A stretch of 48,026 bases of DNA, taken from Alteromonadaceae bacterium Bs31. GTDB taxonomy: Bacteria; Pseudomonadota; Gammaproteobacteria; Pseudomonadales; Cellvibrionaceae. Where the stretch lies: positions 2,663 to 50,688 of the forward strand of contig FXAI01000008.1 of assembly GCA_900177435.1 (NCBI GenBank), given 5' to 3'. Below, piece after piece: positions 23,425-32,446 of this stretch. Positions within the stretch are counted from its first letter, which is position 1; each line of letters starts with the position of its first letter. The translations under genes were made by a program, and so were the position numbers. A model generated the notes under the pieces. That model worked only from the letters and a program-made list of their open reading frames with translations, made no database searches and had not been told where the DNA came from.

Positions 23425-24426
23425 ATGGATTCTGAAAGTTTGGGTGATTGTATGCACGAAGAAATGGGCTTATCTCACGCCTTATTGCTTGATGGCCGTG
23501 GTGGAGCAAGGTCTCTGAGCTGGGAAGAAGTGCAAGCCTGGCAGGCGGAGGATGGCTGCTTGTGGCTGCATTTTCATTTTGAACACAATGAAGCTCAGCG
23601 ATGGCTGCTGCAGCACAGCGGGCTTAGCGATATTGCTTATGAAGCCCTTACCACAGACGATACTCGACCAAGAACCGTTTCCAGAGGGGATAACCTTTTA
23701 CTTGCATTAAGAGGTATAAACCACAATCCGGGAGAGAGCCTGGAGGACATGGTGTCGCTTCGCTTGTGGACAAATGGCTTGCGCATCATATCCACTTATC
23801 GCCGTCACCTTAAATCAACGGAGGAAATCCTCCATAACCTTGAGGCGGGCGTGGGGCCGGGTTCTGTGGCGGATCTTTTGGTGGCCTATAGTGATCTGCT
23901 CTCCGGGCGAATGGGGGGGGCTATTGATCTGTTGGAAGACAGCATGCTGGAACTGGAGGATGCGCTTATTTCCGGGCAAATAGAAGGTTTGCGGCAAGAG
24001 CTCTCAATGCTTCGAAAGAAAGCAGTGGCTTTGCGGCGCTATATAGCACCTCAGCGAGAGGCGATGAACAGGTTGGCAAGTGAGCGTGTGAGCTGGTTGG
24101 ATGAAATGAACCGGCTGCGATTGCGGGAAGTTTCCGACCGGCTTATTCGTCATATTGAAGATATCGATTCTGTGCGTGAGCGTGCCGCCATGGTTCAGGA
24201 GGAGCTTATTAGCACAATTTCCGAAAACCTTAGCCAGCGCTCTTACGTGCTTACCATTGTTGCCGCCATCTTTTTACCGCTGGGTTTTTTTACCGGTTTA
24301 ATGGGTATAAATGTTGGCGGGATGCCTGGGGTGGGGAATGTATGGGCATTTTGGATTGTGGTGGGATTGTGTGTTTCTCTGGTTGTTTTATTGGGCGCGC
24401 TTTTTCGTTTTAAAAAGTGGTTGTAA
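23425..24426 (+). CDS. zntB: ZntB-type CorA-family zinc transporter
   Basis: A 333-residue CorA-superfamily protein. A cytoplasmic alpha/beta funnel (to about residue 265, with a long helix rich in leucine heptads, LLEDSMLELEDALISGQIEGLRQELSMLRKKAVALRRYIAPQREAM) precedes two C-terminal membrane helices. The pore motif is GIN in GLMGINVGGMPG, as in ZntB, where CorA has GMN. It would form a homopentamer in the inner membrane; ZntB transports zinc, possibly with protons. AGAGGA lies 8 bases before the ATG. It is a single gene. Two hairpins occur in its leader. Confidence 0.85.
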   Translation: MDSESLGDCMHEEMGLSHALLLDGRGGARSLSWEEVQAWQAEDGCLWLHFHFEHNEAQRWLLQHSGLSDIAYEALTTDDTRPRTVSRGDNLLLALRGINHNPGESLEDMVSLRLWTNGLRIISTYRRHLKSTEEILHNLEAGVGPGSVADLLVAYSDLLSGRMGGAIDLLEDSMLELEDALISGQIEGLRQELSMLRKKAVALRRYIAPQREAMNRLASERVSWLDEMNRLRLREVSDRLIRHIEDIDSVRERAAMVQEELISTISENLSQRSYVLTIVAAIFLPLGFFTGLMGINVGGMPGVGNVWAFWIVVGLCVSLVVLLGALFRFKKWL

Positions 24427-24441
24427 GTTATAGTCACTATC

Positions 24442-24469
24442 GTGCCTTCATTGGAGTGCCTTCATTGGA
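24442..24469. repeat. Tandem repeat of 14 bp
   Basis: GTGCCTTCATTGGA is present twice in tandem (24442-24455, 24456-24469), with a third, partial and altered copy (GTGACTTCA) after it. It lies between the zntB-like gene and the truncated outer-membrane protein fragment, and may be a slippage product. Confidence 0.7.
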
Positions 24470-24500
24470 GTGACTTCAAATTTTTCTTTGGAACTGAGCA

Positions 24501-24686
24501 ATGTTTGATTGTGTTTTTTTTGCCCGCTACATGTTGCTCACTTTACTATTATCCTCTCTGTCAATAAACCTGGCGGCTGACAACGGGCCTAGTGAGCACT
24601 CCTGGCAAGTTGTTTATACCCCCTATGGCTGGCTCGCCTCCATTAAAACCGATGCCGATGTAGAAAATTCTCCGGGAAAACCCTGA
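24501..24686 (+). pseudogene. N-terminal remnant of an outer-membrane beta-barrel protein
   Basis: A 61-codon frame with a clear signal peptide (MLLTLLLSSLSINLAA) followed by SWQVVYTPYGWLASIKTDADVENSPG. This 'W.v..tPYgWl.si.gd' opening is typical of a 200-300 residue family of outer-membrane beta-barrels of unknown function, which continue with about ten strands. Here the frame stops with TGA right after the first strand. No further matching sequence is seen before the allophanate hydrolase gene ends at 24750. It is best read as the 5' end of a gene lost by deletion. Confidence 0.55.
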
Positions 24687-24749
24687 GGACCTTAAAAGGG
24701 AATTATTGATTAAGTTTTGGATTCTAGTGAAAAATTGTATGCAGCTTAA

Positions 24750-26573
24750 TCACTTTTCACTTTTCAAGTAATTACGCCAACTGCCAAAACCTGTAATCTC
24801 TTCTGCACCTTCCAAGCCCCAGCTATCGCAAATAAAACTTGATAACCAGCGGCCGTCACTGAGTTCTACTTTTCCTATACCGAGAGGCGCCGGTATTTCG
24901 TTCACGAAGGAGCCAAATTCTTCTGCTGGCAAACGCCAGACTTCCACCTCTATGGCGCTACCGTTTTCTACGCGTTGTAAACCCGGGCGTTTTGGTGGGC
25001 CACCGGCGAGGGCATAAAAACGGTAGTGCTTGCTCGTGTGTGTTTTTTCTAAAAGCTTCCCGCCGCGTTCTTTTAACTGCCAGTTGAGAGGCAGCCCTTC
25101 GAGATGAGCGCCGCAAACAAGCACATCTATTGTTTTTGATGGGGTTTTTGTTTCGGCATTTCCGGTTGTTTTAAAGGGGCCGACTGAGGCACCTAGCGGG
25201 AGCTGCAATAAGTTTTGTATTGTCGATGCGATGGACAGCAGTTTTTTATCACTAAAGGCGGATTGGAAAAGTGTTACACCAAAGCCTGGGCCCGCTTTAT
25301 AAAAATTAACGGGAATGGCAAGCGCGCTATAATCCAGTAAATTCATAAAGTTAGTGTAGTAACCCATATTGGAATTCAGTTCTATGGGGTTCGCCTCTAC
25401 TTCTTCAATTGAGTAGTACCTGGGGTTGGTAGGCGTTAGCAGTGCATCACATTCGCCGAGAATGACATCTGCCTTTTTCTTTAAGGCCTGAAGTTTGTAT
25501 TGTGCGGCAAAGGCATCGGTGGCTTTTGCACTGTTTCCACCACCAATAATTTTTTGTATCACGGGCAGCATGGCCTCGGGCGAATTTTCTACCATATCCT
25601 GTGTGGCAAGCCAACGCTCGGCTACCCATGGCCCCTGGTAAAGCAATTTTGCCGCTTCCAAAAACGGAGAGAAGTTTACAGTTTTTAGTTTATAGCCCTT
25701 GTTGGACAGCCGTTCTGTGAACTGCTCAAACATGCTTTGTGCCTCTTGCATACCAAAGAAAGCCAATTGGTCTTTCTGAGGGATGGCAATAACTTTTGCG
25801 TCGCTATTACTGGCGTAATAGTGTGCACCGTTGGCATAGGTGTTCTGTCGGCTATAAGCGTCTTGCTCGTCTTCAAATACACAGTTATCAAACACGGTGT
25901 TCGCATCATCGGTATTTAATGCAAATATACTAATACAGTCGAGGCTCCTGCACGCGGGTACTAAACCGGTGTTGCTAATTAAACCTCGTGTGGGCTTTAG
26001 GCCTACAAGGTTATTTAAGGAGGCGGGAACTCGGCCCGAGCCCGCTGTATCTGTTCCCAAAGAAAAACTCACCAAGCCCAGGGCGAGAGCAATAGCAGAG
26101 CCTGAGCTGGAGCCTCCGGATATTATTTCGGGGTTAAAGGCGTTTTTACAGGGCCCCCAGGGTTCGGGGGAGCGGGTACCCACCAGTCCAGTGGCAAACT
26201 GGTCCATATTTGTTTTTCCTAAAGGAATAGCGCCCGCGTCAATTAAATATTGTACGGCTGTTGCCGACGTTTCTGGTGTGTAGCTGTATGCCGGGCAGGC
26301 GGCTGTGCTTGCTATTCCGGCTAGATCGATATTGTCCTTAATGGCGAAAGGAATGCCGTAGAGGGGACATTGTTCAATGCTCTTTTTACTCAGTTGATCC
26401 GTGTAGCTTTGCAATTCTTCTTCGCTTAGCAAGTGAATCCAAATAGGATTATCGCTTATGGACAGCGCTTTTTCCCGCAGAGTACTGAGCAGCTGTTGCG
26501 GAGAAAAATCGTTTTGCAAATAATGCGCACGAAGACCTGAGATGGTAAGGTCAAGCTTTTCTAGTTCAATCAT
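24750..26573 (-). CDS. atzF: Allophanate hydrolase
   Basis: A 607-residue enzyme. The amidase-signature domain (about 70-450) has the Ser-cisSer-Lys triad: K79 (GIPFAIKDNID), cis-Ser S155 (SGGSSSGSA) and nucleophile S179 (GTDTAGSGRVPA). The C-terminal domain (about 465-600) is the small domain of allophanate hydrolases (LVCGAHLEGLPLNWQL...YALAGGPPKRPGL...VEVWRLPAEEFGSFV). It splits allophanate into two ammonium and two CO2. Its start overlaps the carboxylase gene's stop by 8 bases, so the two are translationally coupled. It is the last enzyme of the guanidine operon. Confidence 0.93.
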   Translation of the reverse strand: MIELEKLDLTISGLRAHYLQNDFSPQQLLSTLREKALSISDNPIWIHLLSEEELQSYTDQLSKKSIEQCPLYGIPFAIKDNIDLAGIASTAACPAYSYTPETSATAVQYLIDAGAIPLGKTNMDQFATGLVGTRSPEPWGPCKNAFNPEIISGGSSSGSAIALALGLVSFSLGTDTAGSGRVPASLNNLVGLKPTRGLISNTGLVPACRSLDCISIFALNTDDANTVFDNCVFEDEQDAYSRQNTYANGAHYYASNSDAKVIAIPQKDQLAFFGMQEAQSMFEQFTERLSNKGYKLKTVNFSPFLEAAKLLYQGPWVAERWLATQDMVENSPEAMLPVIQKIIGGGNSAKATDAFAAQYKLQALKKKADVILGECDALLTPTNPRYYSIEEVEANPIELNSNMGYYTNFMNLLDYSALAIPVNFYKAGPGFGVTLFQSAFSDKKLLSIASTIQNLLQLPLGASVGPFKTTGNAETKTPSKTIDVLVCGAHLEGLPLNWQLKERGGKLLEKTHTSKHYRFYALAGGPPKRPGLQRVENGSAIEVEVWRLPAEEFGSFVNEIPAPLGIGKVELSDGRWLSSFICDSWGLEGAEEITGFGSWRNYLKSEK

Positions 26574-29500
26574 TTTCTATTACTCCAAGAACCTGGCCTG
26601 CGTGAACTTGCTGTCCAACCTGCTTCTTAATTTCGCTGATTGTGCCATCGCAGGGGGCGAGAATTTCAATTTCCATTTTCATAGATTCAAGAATGCCGAT
26701 AAGATCATTTTCTTTTACCTGCTGTTCGCTATCTACCTGCCATTGCCAGATGCTGCCCGCCGCTGGGCTTTCTATGGTGGTACAATTATCAGCAATAGCA
26801 TTCTCACTCGTTTCTGCTTCGACGATATTACTGCTGTCAAAATTTATCTGGCCGCTTTCCTGCCAGCGCTTTAGCTCTTCGTCGAAGGCTTTCTGTTGTT
26901 TACTTACAAACGCATTTATAGATGCCGAGTTTTGCTCAATGAAGGTATCGTAGTCACTTAAACGGAACTCACCTTCTTCAATACGCAGGGGATAATCGCC
27001 ACGGGGAAATTTCTTGCGGATGTCCTTCAGTTCCTCTGCGGAAACCGGATAAAAACGAATTTGATCGAAAAAGCGCAGTAACCAGGGTTTACTGAATTCT
27101 TTGGTGATATGGTATTTATTCCACATTTGCAAGGTACGCCCCACGAACTGATAGCCGCCTGGGCCTTCCATACCATAAACACACAAATACGCACCGCCGA
27201 TACCCACAGAGTTTTCTGCGGTCCAGGTGCGTGCCGGGTTGTACTTTGTGGTGACAAGGCGTTTGCGGGGGTCCAGTGGAGTAGCAACAGGCGCGCCGAG
27301 ATAAACATCGCCAAGGCCCATCACCACGTAGCTGGCATCGAAGACGATGTTCATAACGTCTGTCACACTGCCCAAGCCATTTATACGGCGAATAAACTCT
27401 ATATTGTCCGGGCACCAGGGGGCGTCGGCGCGAACGGACTGCATATATTTTTGTACGGCTAATTTGCAGGCTTCATCATCCCAGCTTAGGGGCAAATAGA
27501 CGGTTCGGGAGGGGATAGCCAGGTCGTCGATATTACTGAGAGTGGCTTCGGTGGCTACCAGTAATTCGAGAAGTTGTTCGCGAGGGAGCGCGAGATTATC
27601 GTAGTGAACCTGTAATGATCGAATGCCTGGCGTTAGCTCCAATAGCGCTTTGTGCTCGGCTTTTTGTAAAGCGAGCATCAGCGCATGTACCCTGAAGCGC
27701 AGGCGTATATCCAGTTCCTGCGGGCCATATTCAACCAGTAAATATTTGTCTCCCGCTTGTCGGTACACCACTTGTGGTGAATCTTCACTAGCAGCTATAC
27801 GCTGCAGTATCGGACTGCTGTTGGCAAAATCTACTTGCTCTATTTCAGGAAGCTGTTGTGGAGAAAACCGCTCCAGTTGTGCGCTTTGGTGTTTCTCTAG
27901 TGCTTCTGCGCAGGCCTGGGTTACCGGGGTAAATTGAATTTTATCGCCAGCTTTCAGTTGCCCCAATTTCCACAAATCTGCGTGTATGACCGTTGCCGGG
28001 CAAACAAATCCTCCCAGAGAGGGGCCGTCCGGGCCGAGAATTACGGGCATATCACCGGTGAAATCCACGGTTCCAATGGCGTAGGCATTGTCGTGAATAT
28101 TGGAGGGGTGCATGCCGGCTTCGCCACCTGTTTCTCTCGCCCACTCTGGCTTGGGGCCGATTAGTCGAATGCCGGTTCTGCTGGAGTTGTAGTGCACTTC
28201 CCAGGTGCTAGAAAAAAAAGTTTTTATATCTTGGTCGGTAAAAAAATCAGGTGCGCCGTGTGGGCCATAGGTGACTCTTAGTTGCCAGTTGGTGGTAATT
28301 TCTGGAATTAATTCTGTTGGCAGGTCGGCCTCGGGTAATGCTTGCTTATTGGAGGCTAAGTGCAGTACATCTCCCGTTCGTAAAGCTCTGCCGCTAAAGC
28401 CGCCAAATTTCCCCAGACTAAAGGTGGATTGTGAACCGAGGTAATTATTGCCCTCTATGCCTCCGGCAACAGCGAGATAGGCTCTGGCGCCCTCACTTTT
28501 GGGTTTGCCAATTTTGAGTACATCGCCACGTTTTACGCAGTGGACTTTGTTAAAGCAAATTTCTGAGTTATTTAAATGCGCGACGAACTCGGCGCCGCCA
28601 AGTGCAAAAGCGGAATCACAGTTAAATTTTAATGTTGGCCCTTGCAGGGTGATTTCCAGGCCGGCAGCGCAACGTGTATTACCCAATAATCTATTGGCCA
28701 GCCTAAAGCTTAAGTTGTCGAAAGGGCCTGAGGGCGGCACACCTACATCCCAGTAACCTATGCGCCCGGGGTAATCTTGTATGGTGGTGAGCGTTCCTCC
28801 GGATACAACATCTATACTCAGCGGGGTAAATTCAAAGTCATTCAAAAAGCGGGTAAACAGTTTTCCTTCGTTTAAGGTGTCCGTTTCGAGCAGGCAGAGC
28901 AGGTAGTCGATATTGCATTCAATGCCCTGCAGGGTGATGTCCTTAAGGACAGTCTTTAATGCGTCGATGGCCTGTTCACGTGTTTCGCCTTTACATATGA
29001 CTTTTGCCAGCATGGGGTCAAAAAAGGGAGAAACTTCAAGCCCTGTTTCCACCCAGTGATCTATGCGTGTAGTTGCATTTTTGGCTGGAAATTCCACTTG
29101 CGACAGTAAGCCGGCACTGGGCTGAAAATTGAGGTTGGGGTCTTCTGCGTAAATTCTTGCCTGAATAGAATGACCTGTGCTGCGGTAAGCGCTTCTCAGT
29201 GCTTCGATATCGCCAAGCTCTTTGGCTGCCAGTTGAATCATCCACTCAACCAGGTCCAAGCCAAACACTTCTTCGGTAACGCCATGTTCCACTTGCAGGC
29301 GGGTATTTACTTCAAGAAAATAAAAATCGTCGCTGTTTTGGTCGTAGATAAATTCAACGGTACCGGCGTTTCTATACGCAACTGCAGACAAGAGCTTTGT
29401 TGCCGTATGCTGAAGCTGTTCGCGCACAGCGTTGGGAATATTCGGTGCAGGCGTTTCTTCAATAACTTTTTGGTGTCGCCTCTGTGCAGAGCAGTCTCGT

Positions 29501-30174
29501 TCACCAAAGGCTACCGCCTTGCCTTCACCATCACCGAAGACCTGTACTTCGATGTGTCGCGCAAATTCGATATATTTTTCTACAAATACACCGTCGTTGG
29601 CAAAATTGTTTGCACTTAGTCGTTTAATGGAATCAAAGCATTGCTTTAGTTCGTCTGCGCTGCGGCACACCTGCATACCTATGCCGCCACCGCCAGCAGT
29701 ACTTTTGAGCATCACCGGGTAGCTAAGCTTTGCTGCTTCTTCTACTGCACTATCAATGGACGTGAGTAATGTGCTGCCGGGTAGTAGGGGCACCCCGTTT
29801 TCCTGAGCCAGTCTGCGCGCTTCGTGCTTGAGCCCAAACATACGCATATGTTCTGGTCGCGGGCCGATAAATTCGATTCCCTGTTGCTGGCAGGCTTCGA
29901 CAAATTCGGCGTTTTCGCTGAGAAAACCGTAGCCGGGGTGAACGGCTTCAGCCTTCGACTGGCGTATAACATCGAATAGTTTTTCGGTATTTAAATAGGT
30001 GTCGCTGGCGGGGCCTTCTCCGAGGCTATAGGCTTGATCGGCCAGTTGAACATGCAAGGAGTGGGCGTCGGCCTCGGCGTAAACGGCTACAGACTGGATA
30101 CCCATTTCTTTTAGTGTACGTATTATGCGTGTTGCGATTGCGCCACGGTTGGCAATAAGAATTCTATTAAACAT
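26566..30174 (-). CDS. uca: Urea/guanidine carboxylase (biotin enzyme)
   Basis: A 1202-residue single-chain carboxylase. Domains in order: biotin carboxylase (1-445, ATP-grasp, with KSTAGGGGIGM), the carboxyltransferase made of KipA-like (about 470-770, GGTLTTIQDYPGRIGYWDVG) and KipI-like parts (about 790-1010), a charged linker helix, and a biotinyl domain with biotin on K1166 (ESMKME). The family was named urea carboxylase, but members next to DUF1989 genes have been shown to carboxylate guanidine. The riboswitch in the leader and the paired deiminase genes favour guanidine. The residue that separates the two substrates was not decided here. Overlaps atzF by 8 bases. Confidence 0.93.
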   Translation of the reverse strand: MFNRILIANRGAIATRIIRTLKEMGIQSVAVYAEADAHSLHVQLADQAYSLGEGPASDTYLNTEKLFDVIRQSKAEAVHPGYGFLSENAEFVEACQQQGIEFIGPRPEHMRMFGLKHEARRLAQENGVPLLPGSTLLTSIDSAVEEAAKLSYPVMLKSTAGGGGIGMQVCRSADELKQCFDSIKRLSANNFANDGVFVEKYIEFARHIEVQVFGDGEGKAVAFGERDCSAQRRHQKVIEETPAPNIPNAVREQLQHTATKLLSAVAYRNAGTVEFIYDQNSDDFYFLEVNTRLQVEHGVTEEVFGLDLVEWMIQLAAKELGDIEALRSAYRSTGHSIQARIYAEDPNLNFQPSAGLLSQVEFPAKNATTRIDHWVETGLEVSPFFDPMLAKVICKGETREQAIDALKTVLKDITLQGIECNIDYLLCLLETDTLNEGKLFTRFLNDFEFTPLSIDVVSGGTLTTIQDYPGRIGYWDVGVPPSGPFDNLSFRLANRLLGNTRCAAGLEITLQGPTLKFNCDSAFALGGAEFVAHLNNSEICFNKVHCVKRGDVLKIGKPKSEGARAYLAVAGGIEGNNYLGSQSTFSLGKFGGFSGRALRTGDVLHLASNKQALPEADLPTELIPEITTNWQLRVTYGPHGAPDFFTDQDIKTFFSSTWEVHYNSSRTGIRLIGPKPEWARETGGEAGMHPSNIHDNAYAIGTVDFTGDMPVILGPDGPSLGGFVCPATVIHADLWKLGQLKAGDKIQFTPVTQACAEALEKHQSAQLERFSPQQLPEIEQVDFANSSPILQRIAASEDSPQVVYRQAGDKYLLVEYGPQELDIRLRFRVHALMLALQKAEHKALLELTPGIRSLQVHYDNLALPREQLLELLVATEATLSNIDDLAIPSRTVYLPLSWDDEACKLAVQKYMQSVRADAPWCPDNIEFIRRINGLGSVTDVMNIVFDASYVVMGLGDVYLGAPVATPLDPRKRLVTTKYNPARTWTAENSVGIGGAYLCVYGMEGPGGYQFVGRTLQMWNKYHITKEFSKPWLLRFFDQIRFYPVSAEELKDIRKKFPRGDYPLRIEEGEFRLSDYDTFIEQNSASINAFVSKQQKAFDEELKRWQESGQINFDSSNIVEAETSENAIADNCTTIESPAAGSIWQWQVDSEQQVKENDLIGILESMKMEIEILAPCDGTISEIKKQVGQQVHAGQVLGVIEND

Positions 30175-30258
30175 GAAGGTTTAACTCATGCCTATGCAGG
30201 TCGTCCCGCGTTAATTAAAGTCGAATCCCGGTCGTCCGGGGGACTTACATTTATAGCG

Positions 30259-30283
30259 TTTGCAGGGCCAGGTGGCCTGCCAA
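30259..30283. repeat. Inverted repeat in the 109-base gap before the carboxylase
   Basis: GCAGGGCCAGGTGGCCTGC is a near-perfect hairpin directly after the DUF1989 gene's stop (which is read leftward). A second, CCCGGTCGTCCGGGGG, lies near 30226. The gap is the only large one inside the operon, so these may protect or partly terminate the message. Confidence 0.35.
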
Positions 30284-30919
30284 TTACCAGATACTGATTT
30301 CGACCGGTGTCGGGTTATAGCCATTGCAGGGATTGTTTAGCTGAGGGCAATTGGACACCAGTACCAGTACATCCATCTGGGCTTCCAGCTCAACATATTT
30401 CCCCGGTGCAGAAATGCCATCTTCAAAAGTTAAACCACCTTCGGCAGTAACAGGAACATTCATAAAGAAATTTATATTGTGGGTAATATCGCGCTTGCTT
30501 AAACCCATGGATTCATTCTCTGCAATGGCCAGCATCCAGCTGTCGCGACAGGCGTGCATGCAGCGTTTCTCCAGATCGTAGCGTACCGTGTTGCTCTCGG
30601 TTGCACAGGCACCTCCTAGCGTATCGTGTCTACCACAGGTGTCTGCCACGATTTTTAACAGGGGCTTGCTAAAGTTTGATAATAGCGTTGTGCCTGCGCT
30701 CAGGTAAATATTGCCCTGCTCGCGAATGGTATCCATGGCACTGTAGTGTTCGGCCGTGTTATCGGCATTGTAGAAAATGGTATCGGCCGCCTGGTTTCCT
30801 TCAAGATCTGTGATACGAATGGTGCTGCCTTTGTGTACTTTTTTGAGTAAATAGTCACCTGCAGGAACAATGATAGATTCTTTTGCATCGCTCAGTTGTA
30901 AATCACTTTCTTTTATCAT
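30284..30919 (-). CDS. Carboxyguanidine deiminase subunit (DUF1989, UAAP2 type)
   Basis: A 211-residue DUF1989 protein, formerly called urea carboxylase-associated protein 2 by length and position. Landmarks: GNQAADTIFYNADNTAEHYSA, CGRHDTLGGACATESN, INFFMNVPV, MDVLVLVSNCPQLNNPCN. Together with the second DUF1989 subunit next door it is expected to form the carboxyguanidine deiminase, which turns carboxyguanidine into allophanate and ammonium, the step between the carboxylase and AtzF. The gap to the other subunit is 5 bases. Which of the two carries the metal site is not evident by eye. Cytoplasmic. Confidence 0.88.
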   Translation of the reverse strand: MIKESDLQLSDAKESIIVPAGDYLLKKVHKGSTIRITDLEGNQAADTIFYNADNTAEHYSAMDTIREQGNIYLSAGTTLLSNFSKPLLKIVADTCGRHDTLGGACATESNTVRYDLEKRCMHACRDSWMLAIAENESMGLSKRDITHNINFFMNVPVTAEGGLTFEDGISAPGKYVELEAQMDVLVLVSNCPQLNNPCNGYNPTPVEISIW

Positions 30920-30924
30920 GCGAC

Positions 30925-31644
30925 TTACCTCAATCCCATGTGATATAGACGATTATTCTCAAAGCCCCTACCGTTTTCCGGGCAGCTGTTCATGCAGAGA
31001 TCATTGTCGTAGACGGTTTCCGCATTATAAAACTCACACAGTACCGGCTTGCGTGGATAGCTTTCTGTTGTGTTAAGGGGATGAGGGCAGCTGTGCATGA
31101 TCACCAGCGTGTCCATCTCAAAGCGCAGCGACACGCTGGTTCCTGCGGCAGATGAGTTGGGGGCAAGTGAAAGATTTCCTTGATCGTCTGCTGTCACCTT
31201 ACTGAAAAAGTTAAGGTTGGAGCCCAGGTCTCTTTCGTTTAAGCCGTATTTTGTAAGCTCTACTAAAAAGCTGCCCAGGCCGTTTTGCTGCCATTCATTG
31301 CGCGCTTGCTGGTAGTTCAAGCCGCCCCAGCGTTCTTTAATCATGTCTGCGTTAATGTTGCCGCAAACAGTTTCGTGCCAGCCGTGGTGATCCTCGATTA
31401 TGGAGCAAAAAATTCTGCCCATATCGGAATAGAGGCAATTTCCCTGTGTAAGCTTAAACGTGTGCTGACATTTCAGGGTATCCGGTGCGTTATACCGTTC
31501 CAGTAAATTGTCCGGGTTGTACATCATCATTGCCAGGTTGGCACCGCCTTGTAAATCACTTAGCTTCAGCAGCATGCCTTTGCGAACAGTAAGCGACCAA
31601 TGAGCCGCTGGCGGTAAGGTATAGCTGTAAATAGGTTCTGTCAT
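30925..31644 (-). CDS. Carboxyguanidine deiminase subunit (DUF1989, UAAP1 type)
   Basis: A 239-residue DUF1989 protein (urea carboxylase-associated protein 1 by length and order). It shares with its neighbour the opening ..VRKGMLLKLSDLQGGANLAMMMYNPDNLLERYNAPDTLK, a CSIIEDHHGWHETVCG segment with histidine and cysteine suited to metal binding, NLNFFSKVTADDQGN, and MDTLVIMHSCPHPLNTT. The partner is the shorter subunit downstream; the pair makes carboxyguanidine deiminase. It lies 9 bases after the ABC ATPase gene. All in all the pair is the strongest protein-level hint that the operon handles guanidine and not urea. Confidence 0.88.
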   Translation of the reverse strand: MTEPIYSYTLPPAAHWSLTVRKGMLLKLSDLQGGANLAMMMYNPDNLLERYNAPDTLKCQHTFKLTQGNCLYSDMGRIFCSIIEDHHGWHETVCGNINADMIKERWGGLNYQQARNEWQQNGLGSFLVELTKYGLNERDLGSNLNFFSKVTADDQGNLSLAPNSSAAGTSVSLRFEMDTLVIMHSCPHPLNTTESYPRKPVLCEFYNAETVYDNDLCMNSCPENGRGFENNRLYHMGLR

Positions 31645-31653
31645 AAAAGTTTC

Positions 31654-32445
31654 TCAACTTGCTTCAGCAATCTCTGGTTCTGAGGGTGTCAGAGACTGAT
31701 CAATTTGCTGGTAGGTTTCTTTATCGATATCTCCCACAGGCAAGTCATAGGTGATTTTGGCTCCATAGGCATTGGGTGCCTGGGGGTCGAAACGATCTTT
31801 GTCGAATACCCATAGGCGGGTGCCGAGGAAAAACCCTTCTTTAATATCGTGGGTAATCATAAAGATGGTGAGTTGATGTTCTTTCCATAGTTTTAACACC
31901 AGTTGGTGCATGTCCGTTCGAATGCCTGGGTCTAATGCGCCAAAGGGTTCATCGAGCAATAAGATACGTGGCTTTTTGATGAGAGATTGGGCAAGGGCCA
32001 GGCGCTGTTGCATTCCACCAGAAAGCTCGTGAGGGTATTTGTTGAGTGCGTGGCTTAAACCCACCAGCTCGATCATCTGTTTTGCATCCTCTGCGGCTTG
32101 CTTTTTTTGCTTGCCAAATAAGCGCCCGAGTATTGGGCTGCTTTCCAGTTCCCGAGACAGCATTACATTTTCCAGTACGGTCATATGGGGAAAGACTGAG
32201 TAACGCTGGAAGACGATCCCTCGCTCTTCGTTGGGTTCCGAGGCAATTGGCTGACCGTCCAGCAAAATCTGTCCTCTACTGGGGGTCTCTGTGCCTAAGA
32301 GCATTTTAAGAAAAGTGGTTTTACCGCAACCGGATGCACCTACGATGGTAACAAAATCACCCTTCTCAACCTTGTTGTTAATTTGCTCCAAGACAATTTG
32401 ATCGCCGTATTCCTTCCACAGGTTTTGGATATTTAGGTAACTCAT
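31654..32445 (-). CDS. ABC transporter ATP-binding protein (guanidine uptake, inferred)
   Basis: A 263-residue nucleotide-binding subunit of the nitrate/sulfonate/taurine type. Walker A is GASGCGKTTFL, the signature LSGGMQQRLALAQ, Walker B ILLLDEPFGALD, with H-loop in FMITHDIKEG. The stop of the permease gene lies one base before its start, so the genes are coupled. Homologues with this exact context (after a guanidine-I riboswitch and before DUF1989 genes) are taken to be guanidine importers; the substrate is inferred from context, not from sequence. Confidence 0.9.
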   Translation of the reverse strand: MSYLNIQNLWKEYGDQIVLEQINNKVEKGDFVTIVGASGCGKTTFLKMLLGTETPSRGQILLDGQPIASEPNEERGIVFQRYSVFPHMTVLENVMLSRELESSPILGRLFGKQKKQAAEDAKQMIELVGLSHALNKYPHELSGGMQQRLALAQSLIKKPRILLLDEPFGALDPGIRTDMHQLVLKLWKEHQLTIFMITHDIKEGFFLGTRLWVFDKDRFDPQAPNAYGAKITYDLPVGDIDKETYQQIDQSLTPSEPEIAEAS

Positions 32446-32446
32446 A

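Noticed and set aside
24750-31644. Simple urea amidolyase cluster
   Set aside because: A guanidine-I riboswitch and paired DUF1989 genes favour guanidine; urea remains possible as a side substrate.
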